From the NCBI RefSeq assembly GCF_902859805.1, contig NZ_CADIKC010000004.1:1-64000 (forward strand): 64,000 nt of DNA. The letters run 5' to 3'. Below the pieces are notes generated by a model. That model saw only the letters and a program-made list of their open reading frames with translations. It did no database searches and was not told the origin of the DNA. The position numbers were made by a program, and so were the translations under genes. This stretch comes from Paraburkholderia sediminicola. Its GTDB lineage: Bacteria > Pseudomonadota > Gammaproteobacteria > Burkholderiales > Burkholderiaceae. The stretch's first letter is position 1. The number at the start of each line of letters is the position of its first letter. Below are positions 7,800-16,352 of the stretch, in pieces.

Positions 7800-8780
7800 A
7801 TGCGATCCGATCCGTCCGTCTGGGATGCTTATCCCGAACAGGCTTTCAGAAATTGGCTGGTCAGAGTTGACGGACGGGGAGGGACCGATTTCAAGAGCTC
7901 GTCCCTGGAGGTTTATACGGTCCAGTGGCGCCGCTTTGTAAAGTACAACCAGGAGAGGGGGCGCCGGCTAACAGAAGTCACCGCCACTGACGTAAGTTCG
8001 TTCTTGAGCAGTCTGCACTCGGAAAATAGAGATCAGAGAGAGAGGTACAGACAGCTGCTTGAACGAGTCTTCGCCGCAATACATGATGGGAATCCATCCA
8101 CGGGCTATGTCAATCCTGCCGCCCTTGAGCATCAAGAGCCTGAGGCAGAATGGACGAGGGTGGCCGGCAACTTGCCGACTAGCTTTCTTACGCCTGCGGA
8201 ACGCGGGGTCCTGATCCGGTATCTGCAGAGCCCCATGGACAAGATGGCACCGGAGGACAGATGGCGAGAACTCCGTAACAGAGCCTTAGTAGCGACATTT
8301 CTTGGGGCCGGTCTGAAAGTCGCCGAGGCCACGCGTCTAACTGTTCACTGTATGGCGGAAACCGATCAAGACGCATGGGTGGAGATCGGTGTACCTAGGT
8401 CGCAGTATTCGCGCCGCGTCTTGCCTGCGCCATTTGCCGTGAGGATCTTGAGGCACTGGATGGCCGAGCGGATGACGGGATTGGAATTGACTCGCGATGG
8501 CGGCGATCAGTCAGAGTTCCTCTTTCCTGCGCACCAATATGGCGGACGATTACACCCGATCACACCTTTGAGGAATACGGCATTGATCGTATGTGCAAGC
8601 GGGTTGTCCGACTCGCGCACGGAGCGGACGAGTCCCCAAACATTGCGCAACAGCTTCATGGCAGAGCTCTTTGAGTCGGGTCACACGACGCGCGAGGTTG
8701 CGTCCGCACTCGGTTTTGAGACCATATTGACGGCGGAGCGAATGAAGCACGCGTGGCAGCAATGGAAAGATGGGCATTGA
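7800..8780 (+). CDS. Tyrosine-recombinase-fold protein lacking most catalytic residues
   Basis: A 326-residue protein with the layout of phage integrase/XerC proteins. It has an N-terminal SAM-like DNA-binding domain (about 14-110) and a catalytic-fold domain (about 125-320) beginning FLTPAERGVLIRYL. The box I segment reads RNRALVATFLGAGLKVAEA, with K173 where the catalytic arginine belongs. The box II segment SPQTLRNSF keeps R283 but has Q280 where histidine is usual. The last segment ALGFETILTAERM has F306 for histidine and M315 for the nucleophilic tyrosine. It should therefore not cut DNA, and may bind DNA or regulate another recombinase. The ORF is intact, which argues against simple decay. 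Confidence 0.75.
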   Translation: MRSDPSVWDAYPEQAFRNWLVRVDGRGGTDFKSSSLEVYTVQWRRFVKYNQERGRRLTEVTATDVSSFLSSLHSENRDQRERYRQLLERVFAAIHDGNPSTGYVNPAALEHQEPEAEWTRVAGNLPTSFLTPAERGVLIRYLQSPMDKMAPEDRWRELRNRALVATFLGAGLKVAEATRLTVHCMAETDQDAWVEIGVPRSQYSRRVLPAPFAVRILRHWMAERMTGLELTRDGGDQSEFLFPAHQYGGRLHPITPLRNTALIVCASGLSDSRTERTSPQTLRNSFMAELFESGHTTREVASALGFETILTAERMKHAWQQWKDGH

Positions 8781-8852
8781 ATCGTGCCTATCAGTCCCAG
8801 CGCAAGCCTAGAGTAACGGCCTGCAGGCTGACATGTGAGTAAGGACTCTTGG

Positions 8853-8984
8853 GAGCAAAACTATGTTGAAAGGTAGGAAGCTAAACCGGCCCGGCAATAA
8901 TATGTTGAAAAACGATTCGCCGAGCAATGATATGTCGAAATACCAAAACGGCTCAATTTTGGTCTTTTCAACAGAGTTTTGCTC
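8853..8984. repeat. Iterated 17-20 bp repeats: three direct, one inverted
   Basis: Three direct copies of a GCAAWRATATGTTGAAA-type repeat start at about 8853, 8893 and 8922. A fourth copy lies inverted at about 8962-8984; its reverse complement reads GAGCAAAACTCTGTTGAAAA against GAGCAAAACTATGTTGAAAG in the first copy. A 7-bp stem (ACCAAAA/TTTTGGT, 8942-8963) lies between copies three and four. Multiple spaced repeats of this size are typical of transposon ends bound by a multimeric transposase, or of iteron-like binding sites. Confidence 0.7.
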
Positions 8985-9110
8985 TCGAGCACTTATATGA
9001 GTCGGGGGGATGCTGATGGCGGATGCTTGGACCGGACCTGTGTGATGGTGTCATCGGATATTTTCTATTTGACATAAGATAAATTATCAACAGTTTGTGT
9101 ATAGTAGCTT

Positions 9111-9152
9111 TATAGAAATGTCGTGTTCTAGCCATTTAGAAATGTCGTGTTT
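9111..9152. repeat. Direct repeat AGAAATGTCGTGTT, two copies
   Basis: The 14-bp sequence AGAAATGTCGTGTT occurs at 9114-9127 and again at 9138-9151, 24 bp apart. It lies 50-90 bp upstream of a broken ISNCY-type transposase start. Paired direct repeats at that distance fit transposase-binding sites at the left end of that element. Confidence 0.65.
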
Positions 9153-9199
9153 GGAGCTCTGTATGCTTGCCGGTTCCTCGTGGGACTGCGGAGTCGGCG

Positions 9200-9350
9200 A
9201 TGCATGCAGCTGCACTGGTGACATTGAACATGCGCGAACTCGACCGGTTCAAGGTCATTCAGGATGTTGCCGACGGCAGGCTCAAGCGTGGCGCGCTACG
9301 CAGCGGCTCAGTCTGACGACACAGCAGACACGACGCCTGATTCTTGCAAC
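9200..9350 (+). pseudogene. ISNCY-type transposase, N-terminal fragment with frameshift
   Basis: From the ATG at 9200 the frame reads MHAAALVTLNMRELDRFKVI, then QDVADGRLK, before a stop at 9314. The neighbouring frame continues the same domain as RATQRLSLTTQQTRRLI. Together they match the N-terminal helix-turn-helix of ISNCY-family transposases (VTMxERELxRLKVIQ ... RLxxxxAAxxLGLTxRQVRRL). A single frameshift near 9290 and loss of everything after about residue 55 make this a dead remnant. A second remnant of the same kind lies at 21518. Confidence 0.7.
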
Positions 9351-9426
9351 CCACGCCACGCAATCAACATCGCACGCAGCTACATAACATCACCTTTAAT
9401 TGCACACGCCAGCTCCTAAAAAACAG

Positions 9427-9438
9427 TAGCTTAAGCTA
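9427..9438. promoter_or_regulatory. Palindrome upstream of marR-type gene (possible operator)
   Basis: TAGCTTAAGCTA is a perfect 12-bp palindrome 37 bp before the MarR-family start codon. MarR proteins usually autoregulate by binding palindromes overlapping their own promoter, so this is a candidate autoregulatory site. It differs from the TTGCAAAAACAACT operator found twice in the catabolic cluster. Confidence 0.45.
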
Positions 9439-9474
9439 TCATTCAGATTCGAATCCAACCGACGAACGCGATTC

Positions 9475-10065
9475 ATGACCACTTCCGATCCCACTACGCG
9501 TCAGCCGCTCGCCCGAAAACGGAGTACGCAGCCGTTACCTGCGGAACGTCCCGATCACGACCTCGACAACTCGGTCGGATATCTGCTTAATCTCGCGGCG
9601 AGCATCATCGCCGCACGCTTTAGCGACGACCTCAAGTCCTACGCGATCAACCTTCAGGGTTGGCGCGTACTCGCGGCGCTCCGCCACGAAGACAATCAAA
9701 CATTGTCCGATCTCGCAAGTCGCACCGGGTCTGAACTATCCTATCTTTCACGCGCTGTGAGCGCCCTCGAGACAAAGGGCTATATCTGCCGTAGCGAGTC
9801 GGCCTCCGACCGCCGGACGATCCGTCTGTCCCTGACGTCCGAAGGCGCTGACATCGTCAGCGAACTCGCACCACGCGCCTGGCAAATCGAACGCGCGTCA
9901 GTAAAGGGCGTATCGGCGCGCGAACTGGAAATCACGCTCAATACCCTCCGGGCGGTCTACTCCAATCTTGTCGATAACTGCGAAGACGCGCCCGCAGTCA
10001 ATCGTAAGCTCGCCGTCGCACGTCGCGTACGCCGACGTGAAGCGGGCAGCAAAGCGCCCGACTAA
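9475..10065 (+). CDS. MarR-family transcriptional regulator
   Basis: A 196-residue winged-helix regulator. The core from about 33 to 150 has the MarR order: LQGWRVLAALRHEDNQTLSD, then recognition helix SELSYLSRAVSALETKGYIC, then wing SASDRRTIRLSLTSEGAD. The N-terminal 30 residues and the basic C terminus (ARRVRRREAGSK) are extensions. MarR proteins of this type usually repress aromatic catabolic operons until a substrate or CoA-thioester binds. It is the only regulator inside the catabolic cluster, so it probably controls the neighbouring leftward operons; which operator it binds is not shown. Confidence 0.9.
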   Translation: MTTSDPTTRQPLARKRSTQPLPAERPDHDLDNSVGYLLNLAASIIAARFSDDLKSYAINLQGWRVLAALRHEDNQTLSDLASRTGSELSYLSRAVSALETKGYICRSESASDRRTIRLSLTSEGADIVSELAPRAWQIERASVKGVSARELEITLNTLRAVYSNLVDNCEDAPAVNRKLAVARRVRRREAGSKAPD

Positions 10066-10171
10066 GACTAATACCGCACACGCCCTGCCCGGCTTCGTGG
10101 TTCATGCGGGCGATCTCGTCTTATCTGAAAGTTGAGCGACGACACCGCCGATTTCAGCGTACGCGGCTGCT

Positions 10172-11035
10172 TCACATCGGTTCGGCAATGACGCGATTGG
10201 TAATTGAACCGATTCCTTCTATTTCGGCCCGCATCACATCGCCTGCTCTCAAGTACACCGGAGGATTCATCGCGACGCCCACGCCCGACGGCGTGCCCGT
10301 CGCCAGCAGATCACCCGGTTCGAGCGTAAAGGCGGTGGAAAGATGAGCAATCTGGTCGTAGATATCGTGGATCATTGCGCCGGTCATATCGTCCTGACGC
10401 AGCTCTCCGTTCACCCACATCTGCAAACGCAGGGCGTGTGGGTCACCAAGTTCGTCGGGGGTGACGATCCATGGACCGGTGGGCCCACAGGTGTCGAATG
10501 ACTTGCCAATCGTCATCGTTTGCGTGGCCAGTTGCCAGTCGCGCACCGACACGTCGTTGCACACCATAAAGCCCGCGATAACCGAGCTCGCTGCTTCGCG
10601 GCTCACGTGCCGGCAGCGCTGGCCGATCACCACGCACAGTTCGACTTCGTAATCGAGCTGATTCGACACTGCCGGAAGGTGCACATCGCCGAACGGGCCG
10701 TTGATACAGGAAACCTGCTTGTTGAACCAGACCTGGGTGGGTGGCGTTTGCACTCCGACCTTGGCCGCCTCCGCCACATGCTTCCGATAGTTCATGCCGA
10801 TCGCAAGGTATTTGGACGGATTCGGCAACGGAGCAAGCAGTGTGACCTCCGACAGCGCAACGGCGTGGCCGGCCTGCACAGCGCGTGCACGCGCGATTGC
10901 TTGCGGACCGGCCTCGAGCAACGCCTTCATGGTGGCGGGCAAGCTCGGATCGTTGCGTGGCAGGTCAATCACAAGATCGCCGTCCACCTTGCCGATCGAA
11001 ATGTTTGCGTGGTGTTGGTAAGTAACGAGTTTCAT
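10172..11035 (-). CDS. FAH-family hydrolase/isomerase (fumarylacetoacetate hydrolase-like)
   Basis: A 287-residue protein starting MKLVTYQHHANISIG. It carries FAH-fold hallmarks: YLAIGMNYRKHVAEA, the metal-binding glutamates in LDYEVELCVVIGQ, GFMVCNDVSVRDWQ, GPWIVTPDELGDP and LLATGTPSGVGVAMNP. Relatives hydrolyse or hydrate ring-cleavage products (2-keto-4-pentenoate hydratase, oxaloacetate decarboxylase, acylpyruvate hydrolase). It is the last gene of the leftward operon after the MFS transporter, so it probably processes the product of the extradiol dioxygenase at 12885. The start follows the family length; frames upstream of 11035 are the antisense of the MFS gene. Confidence 0.88.
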   Translation of the reverse strand: MKLVTYQHHANISIGKVDGDLVIDLPRNDPSLPATMKALLEAGPQAIARARAVQAGHAVALSEVTLLAPLPNPSKYLAIGMNYRKHVAEAAKVGVQTPPTQVWFNKQVSCINGPFGDVHLPAVSNQLDYEVELCVVIGQRCRHVSREAASSVIAGFMVCNDVSVRDWQLATQTMTIGKSFDTCGPTGPWIVTPDELGDPHALRLQMWVNGELRQDDMTGAMIHDIYDQIAHLSTAFTLEPGDLLATGTPSGVGVAMNPPVYLRAGDVMRAEIEGIGSITNRVIAEPM

Positions 11036-11055
11036 AGATATCAAAAGTAAGTGGA

Positions 11056-12360
11056 TTAGGCCAGGCGCGTACGCGGTGGATCTTCTGATGTGTCGCCGTG
11101 TGCAGGAGCCTGAACGGGATACGGATAACTGCGCGGCAGTCTCAGCAACAGCCATCCGGCGCAGATGAGCACAGCCACAAACGCTATCAACGCGGGGCGG
11201 TAGGAGCCCGTGGCATCGTAGGCAGCGCCCATCGCGAAAGGCCCGAGTCCGGTTCCGACAGTGAACACTGCGAACAGATAGCCGTAGATCTGTCCAAACG
11301 CGCGCAGTCCGAAATATCGACTCTGCAGATACGCAATGAGATCCACTTCCGCGCCCATGCCGAGGCCGACCAGCACTGCACCGATTGTCGTGAGCGATAC
11401 GTCGGCACTGGCCAGCAGTGCAATCACACCTATGGCCGGCAGGATCACGAACGCGATCGCGACGTAAGGGCCGAAAAACCGGTCGAGCAGAAAACCGCAC
11501 AACAGACGCCCTGCGATCAACGACGCCCCCATGCCCGAAAACACGGCTACCGCCTGGCCCGCCGGAATGCCACGGTCAGTCAGCAACGGCACAAGGTGCA
11601 CGACGGTGCCGTTGACAACGATTGGAATGCACAGGAACACCACCGCGAGCTTCCAGAAATCCTGGTTGCGCACGGCCTCACCCGCTTCGAGCCCTGGCAA
11701 GCCGGGGCCGTGCTCGTGCGCCTCCGTTATGTCAGGCGCGCCAGCTGGATCGCGGATGAACAGCCCGACTGCGAGAAACGCAATGACGAACACCGTCAGG
11801 CCGATCGCGACGTACGCGCCTCGCCATCCGAACCTGTCGAGATAAAACTGCGTGAGCCGAGGCACGAGTGCGGCACCCAGACCTACGCCCGTCATGGCGA
11901 TGCCCATTGCGAGACCGCGCCGCCGATCGAATGCCGCGGCGATCGCTTTGGCATAAGGCAGCGGCGCCTGTCCGCCGCTAAACAGGCCCATCACCGCGAA
12001 CATGGCCGCAAATGCCGCGGGAATGGCCGGCGCCAGCGACATGGCGGCGATCGCCAGCGCAAAGAGCGCAATGGCAATCAGCGTGACCCGCCTGATTCCT
12101 CGCCTATCGATCAGCCTGCCGGCGACGGGAGTGGCGATCGCGGCGAAGATCGACCCCAGCATGACTGCGACGGACATCACGCTGCGATTCCAGCCGAACT
12201 CGGCCATGATGGGTTTCATCAGCACCGATGTCGAAAACTGCAGGACGGTGACGTTACCGACCGTCAGTCCAAGGAGCGAGCCAAACACGATCCACCAGCG
12301 GCTTCTGAACATCCATTGCACGATCGTCTCCAGTTGTCTTTGTTGTCTTCGGGTATCCAC
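11056..12360 (-). CDS. MFS transporter, monocarboxylate/aromatic acid type
   Basis: A 434-residue, 12-helix major facilitator protein. The loop 2-3 signature appears as AGRLIDRRGIRR, and the first half has a Gly-rich helix (FAVMGLFSGGQAPLPYAKAI) seen in oxalate/formate and monocarboxylate-type carriers. A cytoplasmic loop around 205-225 is acidic. It lies between the flavin reductase and an FAH-family gene in one leftward operon with short gaps (30 and 20 bp), so it is likely the uptake system for the cluster's substrate. The substrate itself cannot be read from sequence. Confidence 0.88.
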   Translation of the reverse strand: MDTRRQQRQLETIVQWMFRSRWWIVFGSLLGLTVGNVTVLQFSTSVLMKPIMAEFGWNRSVMSVAVMLGSIFAAIATPVAGRLIDRRGIRRVTLIAIALFALAIAAMSLAPAIPAAFAAMFAVMGLFSGGQAPLPYAKAIAAAFDRRRGLAMGIAMTGVGLGAALVPRLTQFYLDRFGWRGAYVAIGLTVFVIAFLAVGLFIRDPAGAPDITEAHEHGPGLPGLEAGEAVRNQDFWKLAVVFLCIPIVVNGTVVHLVPLLTDRGIPAGQAVAVFSGMGASLIAGRLLCGFLLDRFFGPYVAIAFVILPAIGVIALLASADVSLTTIGAVLVGLGMGAEVDLIAYLQSRYFGLRAFGQIYGYLFAVFTVGTGLGPFAMGAAYDATGSYRPALIAFVAVLICAGWLLLRLPRSYPYPVQAPAHGDTSEDPPRTRLA

Positions 12361-12390
12361 CGACCCGTGGCGGCGAATCCGGGTTCGCTG

Positions 12391-12888
12391 TCATGCGGCG
12401 GCACTGTGCTCAAGGAAGCGGCCGGCATGGAACAGCAGCGGCGATTCACTGCCGTACGCGAAACGCTCGACGTGGCCCAGAATCATGACGTGGTCGCCGT
12501 AAGGCTCGATGCGCGACGTCTTGCATTCGAAGCAGGCCAGTACGTCGCCGAGCACCGGCACGTCGCCGAGCCCCGCCTGCAAGCGTTCGCCGAACGGCGC
12601 GAACTTGTCTTCCGCGAACCTCGCAAAGTGCGTCGCGAGGTCCTGCTGGTCGGCGGCCAGGACATGCACGGCGAAATATCCCGATTCCCTGAACAACGGC
12701 AGGCTGGGCGACCTGTCATTCAGATACCACGCCACCAGCGGTGGATCGAGCGAAACTGAACAAAACGAATTGACAGTGAGTGCCGCCTGCCGGCCGTCCT
12801 CGGTACGCGTCGTGACAACACAAACACCCGTCGCAAAACGTCCCATTGCGTTGCGGAGTTCGCGGCCATCGATAGAGACTGCGCTCAT
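12391..12888 (-). CDS. Flavin reductase (small component of two-component monooxygenase)
   Basis: A 165-residue protein of the HpaC/HsaB-type NADH:flavin oxidoreductase family. It shows RNAMGRFATGVCVVTTRTEDG, AALTVNSFCSVSLDPPLVAW and HVLAADQQDLATHFA, which form the split-barrel flavin site. It supplies reduced flavin to the monooxygenase encoded two genes upstream at 13813-15057. Its start overlaps the stop of the extradiol dioxygenase by 4 bp (ATGA), so translation is coupled. Length is normal for the family. Confidence 0.9.
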   Translation of the reverse strand: MSAVSIDGRELRNAMGRFATGVCVVTTRTEDGRQAALTVNSFCSVSLDPPLVAWYLNDRSPSLPLFRESGYFAVHVLAADQQDLATHFARFAEDKFAPFGERLQAGLGDVPVLGDVLACFECKTSRIEPYGDHVMILGHVERFAYGSESPLLFHAGRFLEHSAAA

Positions 12889-13799
12889 GATTTTTGTCCT
12901 GTCAAAGTGGGCGTGGTGTTCGCACCGGCACCCGTGAAACAGCGCGGATCGCGCACGGAACCCCAGGAGTCGAGATTGCTGGGAGACGGCTCCATCCGCC
13001 GTGGCTCACGCGGATGGGCTTCAGTAAATGTTTCCATCCCGAAGCTGTACTCCATGGTCAATCCATCGGGGTCAAGGAAATACAGAAAGACGCTGTCGGA
13101 AGCGGGATGCCGGCCAGGTCCAAACACCACGTCGGAGTTCGCAGTCTTCAGGCGCGTTAGCGCTTTACCGATGTCATCAATCTCCGTCACCATGTAATTG
13201 ACGTGGTGCAGACAGTGGCGATCGAAGCGTGCGATACCTATTCCGTGGTGATAGGGGTTTGGCCAGACACGCATGAAGGTGACGAATTCACCGATCGAGT
13301 CCGACTCCCGGAAATTCAGTACATCGCGCCAGAATTCGATAGCACGCGCCGCATCAGGGGTGTTGAAGACGACATGCCCGATCCGCTGGATGCGCGTGAC
13401 CGATGGCCGGAATGGACGCTCCACGTCTGGCAACGGGACGTAAAACTCTACCGTTGCACCGATCAGCGGTTCGAATACCCGTATGGCCCGCAACTGCGCC
13501 CGTTCCCGGCAGATCTTCGTCGCCGTTTCGTGCACTTCGAGGCCGGCGCGCGTCAGCCGTTCGATCAGCGGCTTGAACTGCGCCACATCCTCCAGCACGA
13601 AACCGGCGCACCGCAGCCCTGCTTCCGGTGCCGCATGCAACACCACGTTATGGTGATCGTGATCGCAGCGCAACCGGATCTCGCCATCGACACCCGTGTC
13701 TACGTATTGGAGCCCCACCACTTCTTCATAGAACCGGCGCGATTTTTCCAGATGAGTCACGTTAAGTTCCACGCGCCCCAGCTTCCCGTATCGGACCAT
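12885..13799 (-). CDS. Type I extradiol ring-cleavage dioxygenase (VOC fold)
   Basis: A 304-residue two-module VOC protein like catechol and 2,3-dihydroxybiphenyl dioxygenases. The Fe(II) ligands can be assigned as H142 (RIGHVVF), H198 or H199 (CLHHVNYMV) and E250 (LTMEYSFGM), all in the second module as expected. ATG at 13799 was chosen because GGGGAGGG precedes it. The C-terminal about 45 residues are a proline-rich tail beyond the fold. It would cleave the catechol made by the flavin monooxygenase encoded 13 bp upstream; the substrate is unknown. Confidence 0.9.
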   Translation of the reverse strand: MVRYGKLGRVELNVTHLEKSRRFYEEVVGLQYVDTGVDGEIRLRCDHDHHNVVLHAAPEAGLRCAGFVLEDVAQFKPLIERLTRAGLEVHETATKICRERAQLRAIRVFEPLIGATVEFYVPLPDVERPFRPSVTRIQRIGHVVFNTPDAARAIEFWRDVLNFRESDSIGEFVTFMRVWPNPYHHGIGIARFDRHCLHHVNYMVTEIDDIGKALTRLKTANSDVVFGPGRHPASDSVFLYFLDPDGLTMEYSFGMETFTEAHPREPRRMEPSPSNLDSWGSVRDPRCFTGAGANTTPTLTGQKS

Positions 13800-13812
13800 T
13801 ACACCCTCCCCT

Positions 13813-15057
13813 TCAGTACTGGCCGCGCGGCGGCAGGCCGAGCCGCATCTGCCCATACATCGTGGACACCGCGTGCCAGTTGACGCTGATGTGGTGCGCA
13901 ACGGCGTTGATATCGCGCCACGCACGCTGGATGCCGCTGTCCAACTGGATGCCCGTTCCCCCTACTACGTCGTACAGTCCGTTGATGGCGTCAACACATA
14001 GATGCACTGCGTATGCGTGGCCGCGCCGTAGCGTGATGCGTTGCTCCTTGCTCAACTTGAGGCCGCCGTCCACCCACTCGGTAATCTGTTGCAGGTCACG
14101 TTGCAAAATGAGTTGTGCGGCGTCGACCGCAGCTTCGGCCTGCGCCACCGCGGACTGGACATGCCCGAACTGGGCGATCGAAGCGCCGCCACCCGTAAAG
14201 GCTCCGCGCGTGGAGCGTGCAGCGATGCTCTCGACGAATTCATCGATTGCGCCGCGCAAGGCCGCCACAGCCGGGTTCGCCAACAGCGGCGGGAAGCCGC
14301 TCAGGAAAGGCACCCGGTAAAGCGCCGAACCGTGAACGTCTGCGCCCGGTGCTTCCTGTTCAAGCACCTCCGAAAACGCGACGGTGCGATGCGCAGGAAC
14401 GAACACTTCCTCATCGATCAGGATGTCCTTGCTGCCGGTGCCTGCGAGACCCACCGTGAACCACGTGTCGACGATCTTGTATTCGCCCTGCGGTACCAAC
14501 AGGAAGATCGGCCGGGGGGGCGCCCCTTCGGGCTGTTCGACCATCGCGCCGAGCGACAGCCACTGAGCGTTATCGCTATTGCTACCGAAGCTCCAACGGC
14601 CCTTCAGGCGGAAGCCGCCCTCGGTTGGCGTGGCCTTGCCCGTCGGTGCAATGCAGGAGGCAATCAGCGCGTCCTGCGATTCACCCCATACATCGATTTG
14701 CGCCTGTTCCGGAAACATGCCGACCACCCACGACGCCGCGGCACTCAATCCGTAACACCAGCCGGTCGAGGCGCATCCCTGACCGAGCTCGAACGCGAGC
14801 CGGCGCAACGCTTCCAGGCTCAACTCATATCCTCCAAAACGCCGCGGCTGCACCACACGGTAGAGCCCCGCGTCCCTGAGCAGATCCGTCACGTCAGACG
14901 AAACGCGTCGATCCTGCTCGGTCTGGCGGGCGCGTTTGGCGACCAGCGGCCGCAGTTCTAAAGCAGCCTCCAGCAAACGCGCAAACAAGGCGTCGTCAGA
15001 TCCCGCATCGCTCAACGATGCGGACTGTCGCTCGATAACACTCGAAGTCGTGGTCAT
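13813..15057 (-). CDS. Flavin-dependent aromatic monooxygenase, acyl-CoA dehydrogenase fold (HsaA/HpaH-like)
   Basis: A 414-residue group D flavoprotein monooxygenase. Family features are GLYRVVQPRRFGGYELSLEA, LGQGCASTGWCYGL, GRWSFGSNSDNAQWLSLG and the C-terminal VVGGTGIQLDSGIQRAWRD. Such enzymes hydroxylate phenols with reduced flavin delivered by a separate reductase, here encoded at 12391. The start at 15057 is set by a GGAGGT site; an in-frame ATG at 15072 lies within that site. It is the first gene of the leftward operon and its promoter carries the inverted-repeat operator at 15078-15133. Confidence 0.87.
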   Translation of the reverse strand: MTTTSSVIERQSASLSDAGSDDALFARLLEAALELRPLVAKRARQTEQDRRVSSDVTDLLRDAGLYRVVQPRRFGGYELSLEALRRLAFELGQGCASTGWCYGLSAAASWVVGMFPEQAQIDVWGESQDALIASCIAPTGKATPTEGGFRLKGRWSFGSNSDNAQWLSLGAMVEQPEGAPPRPIFLLVPQGEYKIVDTWFTVGLAGTGSKDILIDEEVFVPAHRTVAFSEVLEQEAPGADVHGSALYRVPFLSGFPPLLANPAVAALRGAIDEFVESIAARSTRGAFTGGGASIAQFGHVQSAVAQAEAAVDAAQLILQRDLQQITEWVDGGLKLSKEQRITLRRGHAYAVHLCVDAINGLYDVVGGTGIQLDSGIQRAWRDINAVAHHISVNWHAVSTMYGQMRLGLPPRGQY

Positions 15058-15077
15058 TTCTGTCACCTCCATATTTA

Positions 15078-15133
15078 TTGCAAAAACAACTAATCTGTGA
15101 TCGAATTAAAGCTCACTAAAGTTGTTTTTGCAA
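15078..15133. promoter_or_regulatory. Inverted-repeat operator in divergent promoter (copy 1)
   Basis: TTGCAAAAACAACT at 15078-15091 and its exact reverse complement at 15120-15133 flank 28 bp that should hold one or both divergent promoters (monooxygenase operon leftward, amidohydrolase rightward). Start-to-start spacing is 42 bp, about four helical turns, which suits looping or cooperative binding by one regulator. A near-identical arrangement occurs at 21253-21308. Confidence 0.7.
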
Positions 15134-15170
15134 CTGTTTTTGAGGTCTGCAAATACCAGGAGTTACCCTT

Positions 15171-16193
15171 ATGAACACGCCTCGCCAGCCTTCGCCATGC
15201 GGATGCATCGACATCCATACCCACGTCGTTCCGCACGACTTCCCCGCCTACGTGGGGCGTCATCCAGACGCACTATGGCCCTCGATGCGCGAAGGCCACG
15301 CTTGCCACCGGCACGTGGTGGTGTCATCGAGGGTGTATCGGACGGTCTCGCATCAGGCGTGGGCCATCGATGTCCGACGCGCCGACATGAACCGGCTCGA
15401 CGTTGAGCGGCAAGTGCTCTCCCCGATGCCTGAGCTACTGTCGTACTGGCTTGATCCCGCGGATGGCGCAACACTGGCGCGTTATCTGAACGAGACGCTG
15501 GCGAACATGGTGGTCCACGCCCCCGACCGCTTCAGCGCACTCGGAGCCGCGCCGCTGCAGGACATCGACCGCGCGATTCAGGAGCTTGAATTTGCGGTCA
15601 GCACACTGGGGTTGGCCGGGATTGAGGTGGGTAGCAATGTGGGCGGCGTGCCGATCGGTGATCCACGCTTCTTCCCGTTCTTCGAGGCTGCCGAAGCACT
15701 CAATGCGGCGATCTTCGTGCACCCGCTGCGCCCGGCCGGGATGGACCGGCTGGTTGGGCCTGCATCGCTGGAGCAGATCGTCGCGTTCCCCGGCGAGATT
15801 GGTCTTGCCGCGGCATCGTTGATCACAGGTGGCTTGCTGAAAAAATTCCCTCGCCTGCGCATTGCTCTGAGCCACGGCGGCGGTGCGATCCAGACGTTGC
15901 TGCCACGCATGCAGTTTGCCTGGGAGACACTGGACGCACTGCGGGAGGTCATGCCCGTAGCGCCGGTCGAAGCGGCACGGACACTCTATTACGACGATCT
16001 GCTCTACAGCGCCACCACTATCCACGCCCTCATCGACACCGTCGGCGAGGATCGCGTCATGATCGGAACTGACTACCCGTTTGCGATCATGGACGCCGAT
16101 CCGGCAGCGCGCGTCGCCAGCCTCGGCTTGAGCGCCGCAACGCAGGACGCCTTACGATGGAAAAACGCGGCCGCATGGCTCGGTCTGAAGTGA
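15171..16193 (+). CDS. Amidohydrolase-family protein, ACMSD/decarboxylase-like
   Basis: A 340-residue TIM-barrel metalloenzyme of the amidohydrolase 2 family. Metal-site residues are visible as CIDIHTHVVPHDF (H-x-H), IFVHPLRP, RIALSHGGG and MIGTDYPFAIMD. Relatives include 2-amino-3-carboxymuconate semialdehyde decarboxylase, gamma-resorcylate decarboxylase and 4-oxalomesaconate hydratase. In this cluster it would remove a carboxylate from a ring or ring-cleavage intermediate. A GGAGTT site precedes the ATG, and it shares the divergent operator region with the leftward monooxygenase operon. Confidence 0.87.
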   Translation: MNTPRQPSPCGCIDIHTHVVPHDFPAYVGRHPDALWPSMREGHACHRHVVVSSRVYRTVSHQAWAIDVRRADMNRLDVERQVLSPMPELLSYWLDPADGATLARYLNETLANMVVHAPDRFSALGAAPLQDIDRAIQELEFAVSTLGLAGIEVGSNVGGVPIGDPRFFPFFEAAEALNAAIFVHPLRPAGMDRLVGPASLEQIVAFPGEIGLAAASLITGGLLKKFPRLRIALSHGGGAIQTLLPRMQFAWETLDALREVMPVAPVEAARTLYYDDLLYSATTIHALIDTVGEDRVMIGTDYPFAIMDADPAARVASLGLSAATQDALRWKNAAAWLGLK

Positions 16194-16352
16194 CAGATTG
16201 CCGAAAACCTGGCTAGCGTTTGACATGGGTTTGACGTGGGAGCCACATCGAACGCTACCGAGCAGAACTGCCGCGTCGCCTTCGGGCCAAATCCCGGCAA
16301 GACGGCGAGCGGCAGTCTGGTTTTTCTGGTTTTGTGCGGCCGACGAACAGAC

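Noticed and set aside
11098..12759. 553-codon rightward open frame
   Set aside because: It is antisense to the MFS transporter and flavin reductase genes and has Arg/His/Gln-rich composition typical of GC-rich antisense frames.
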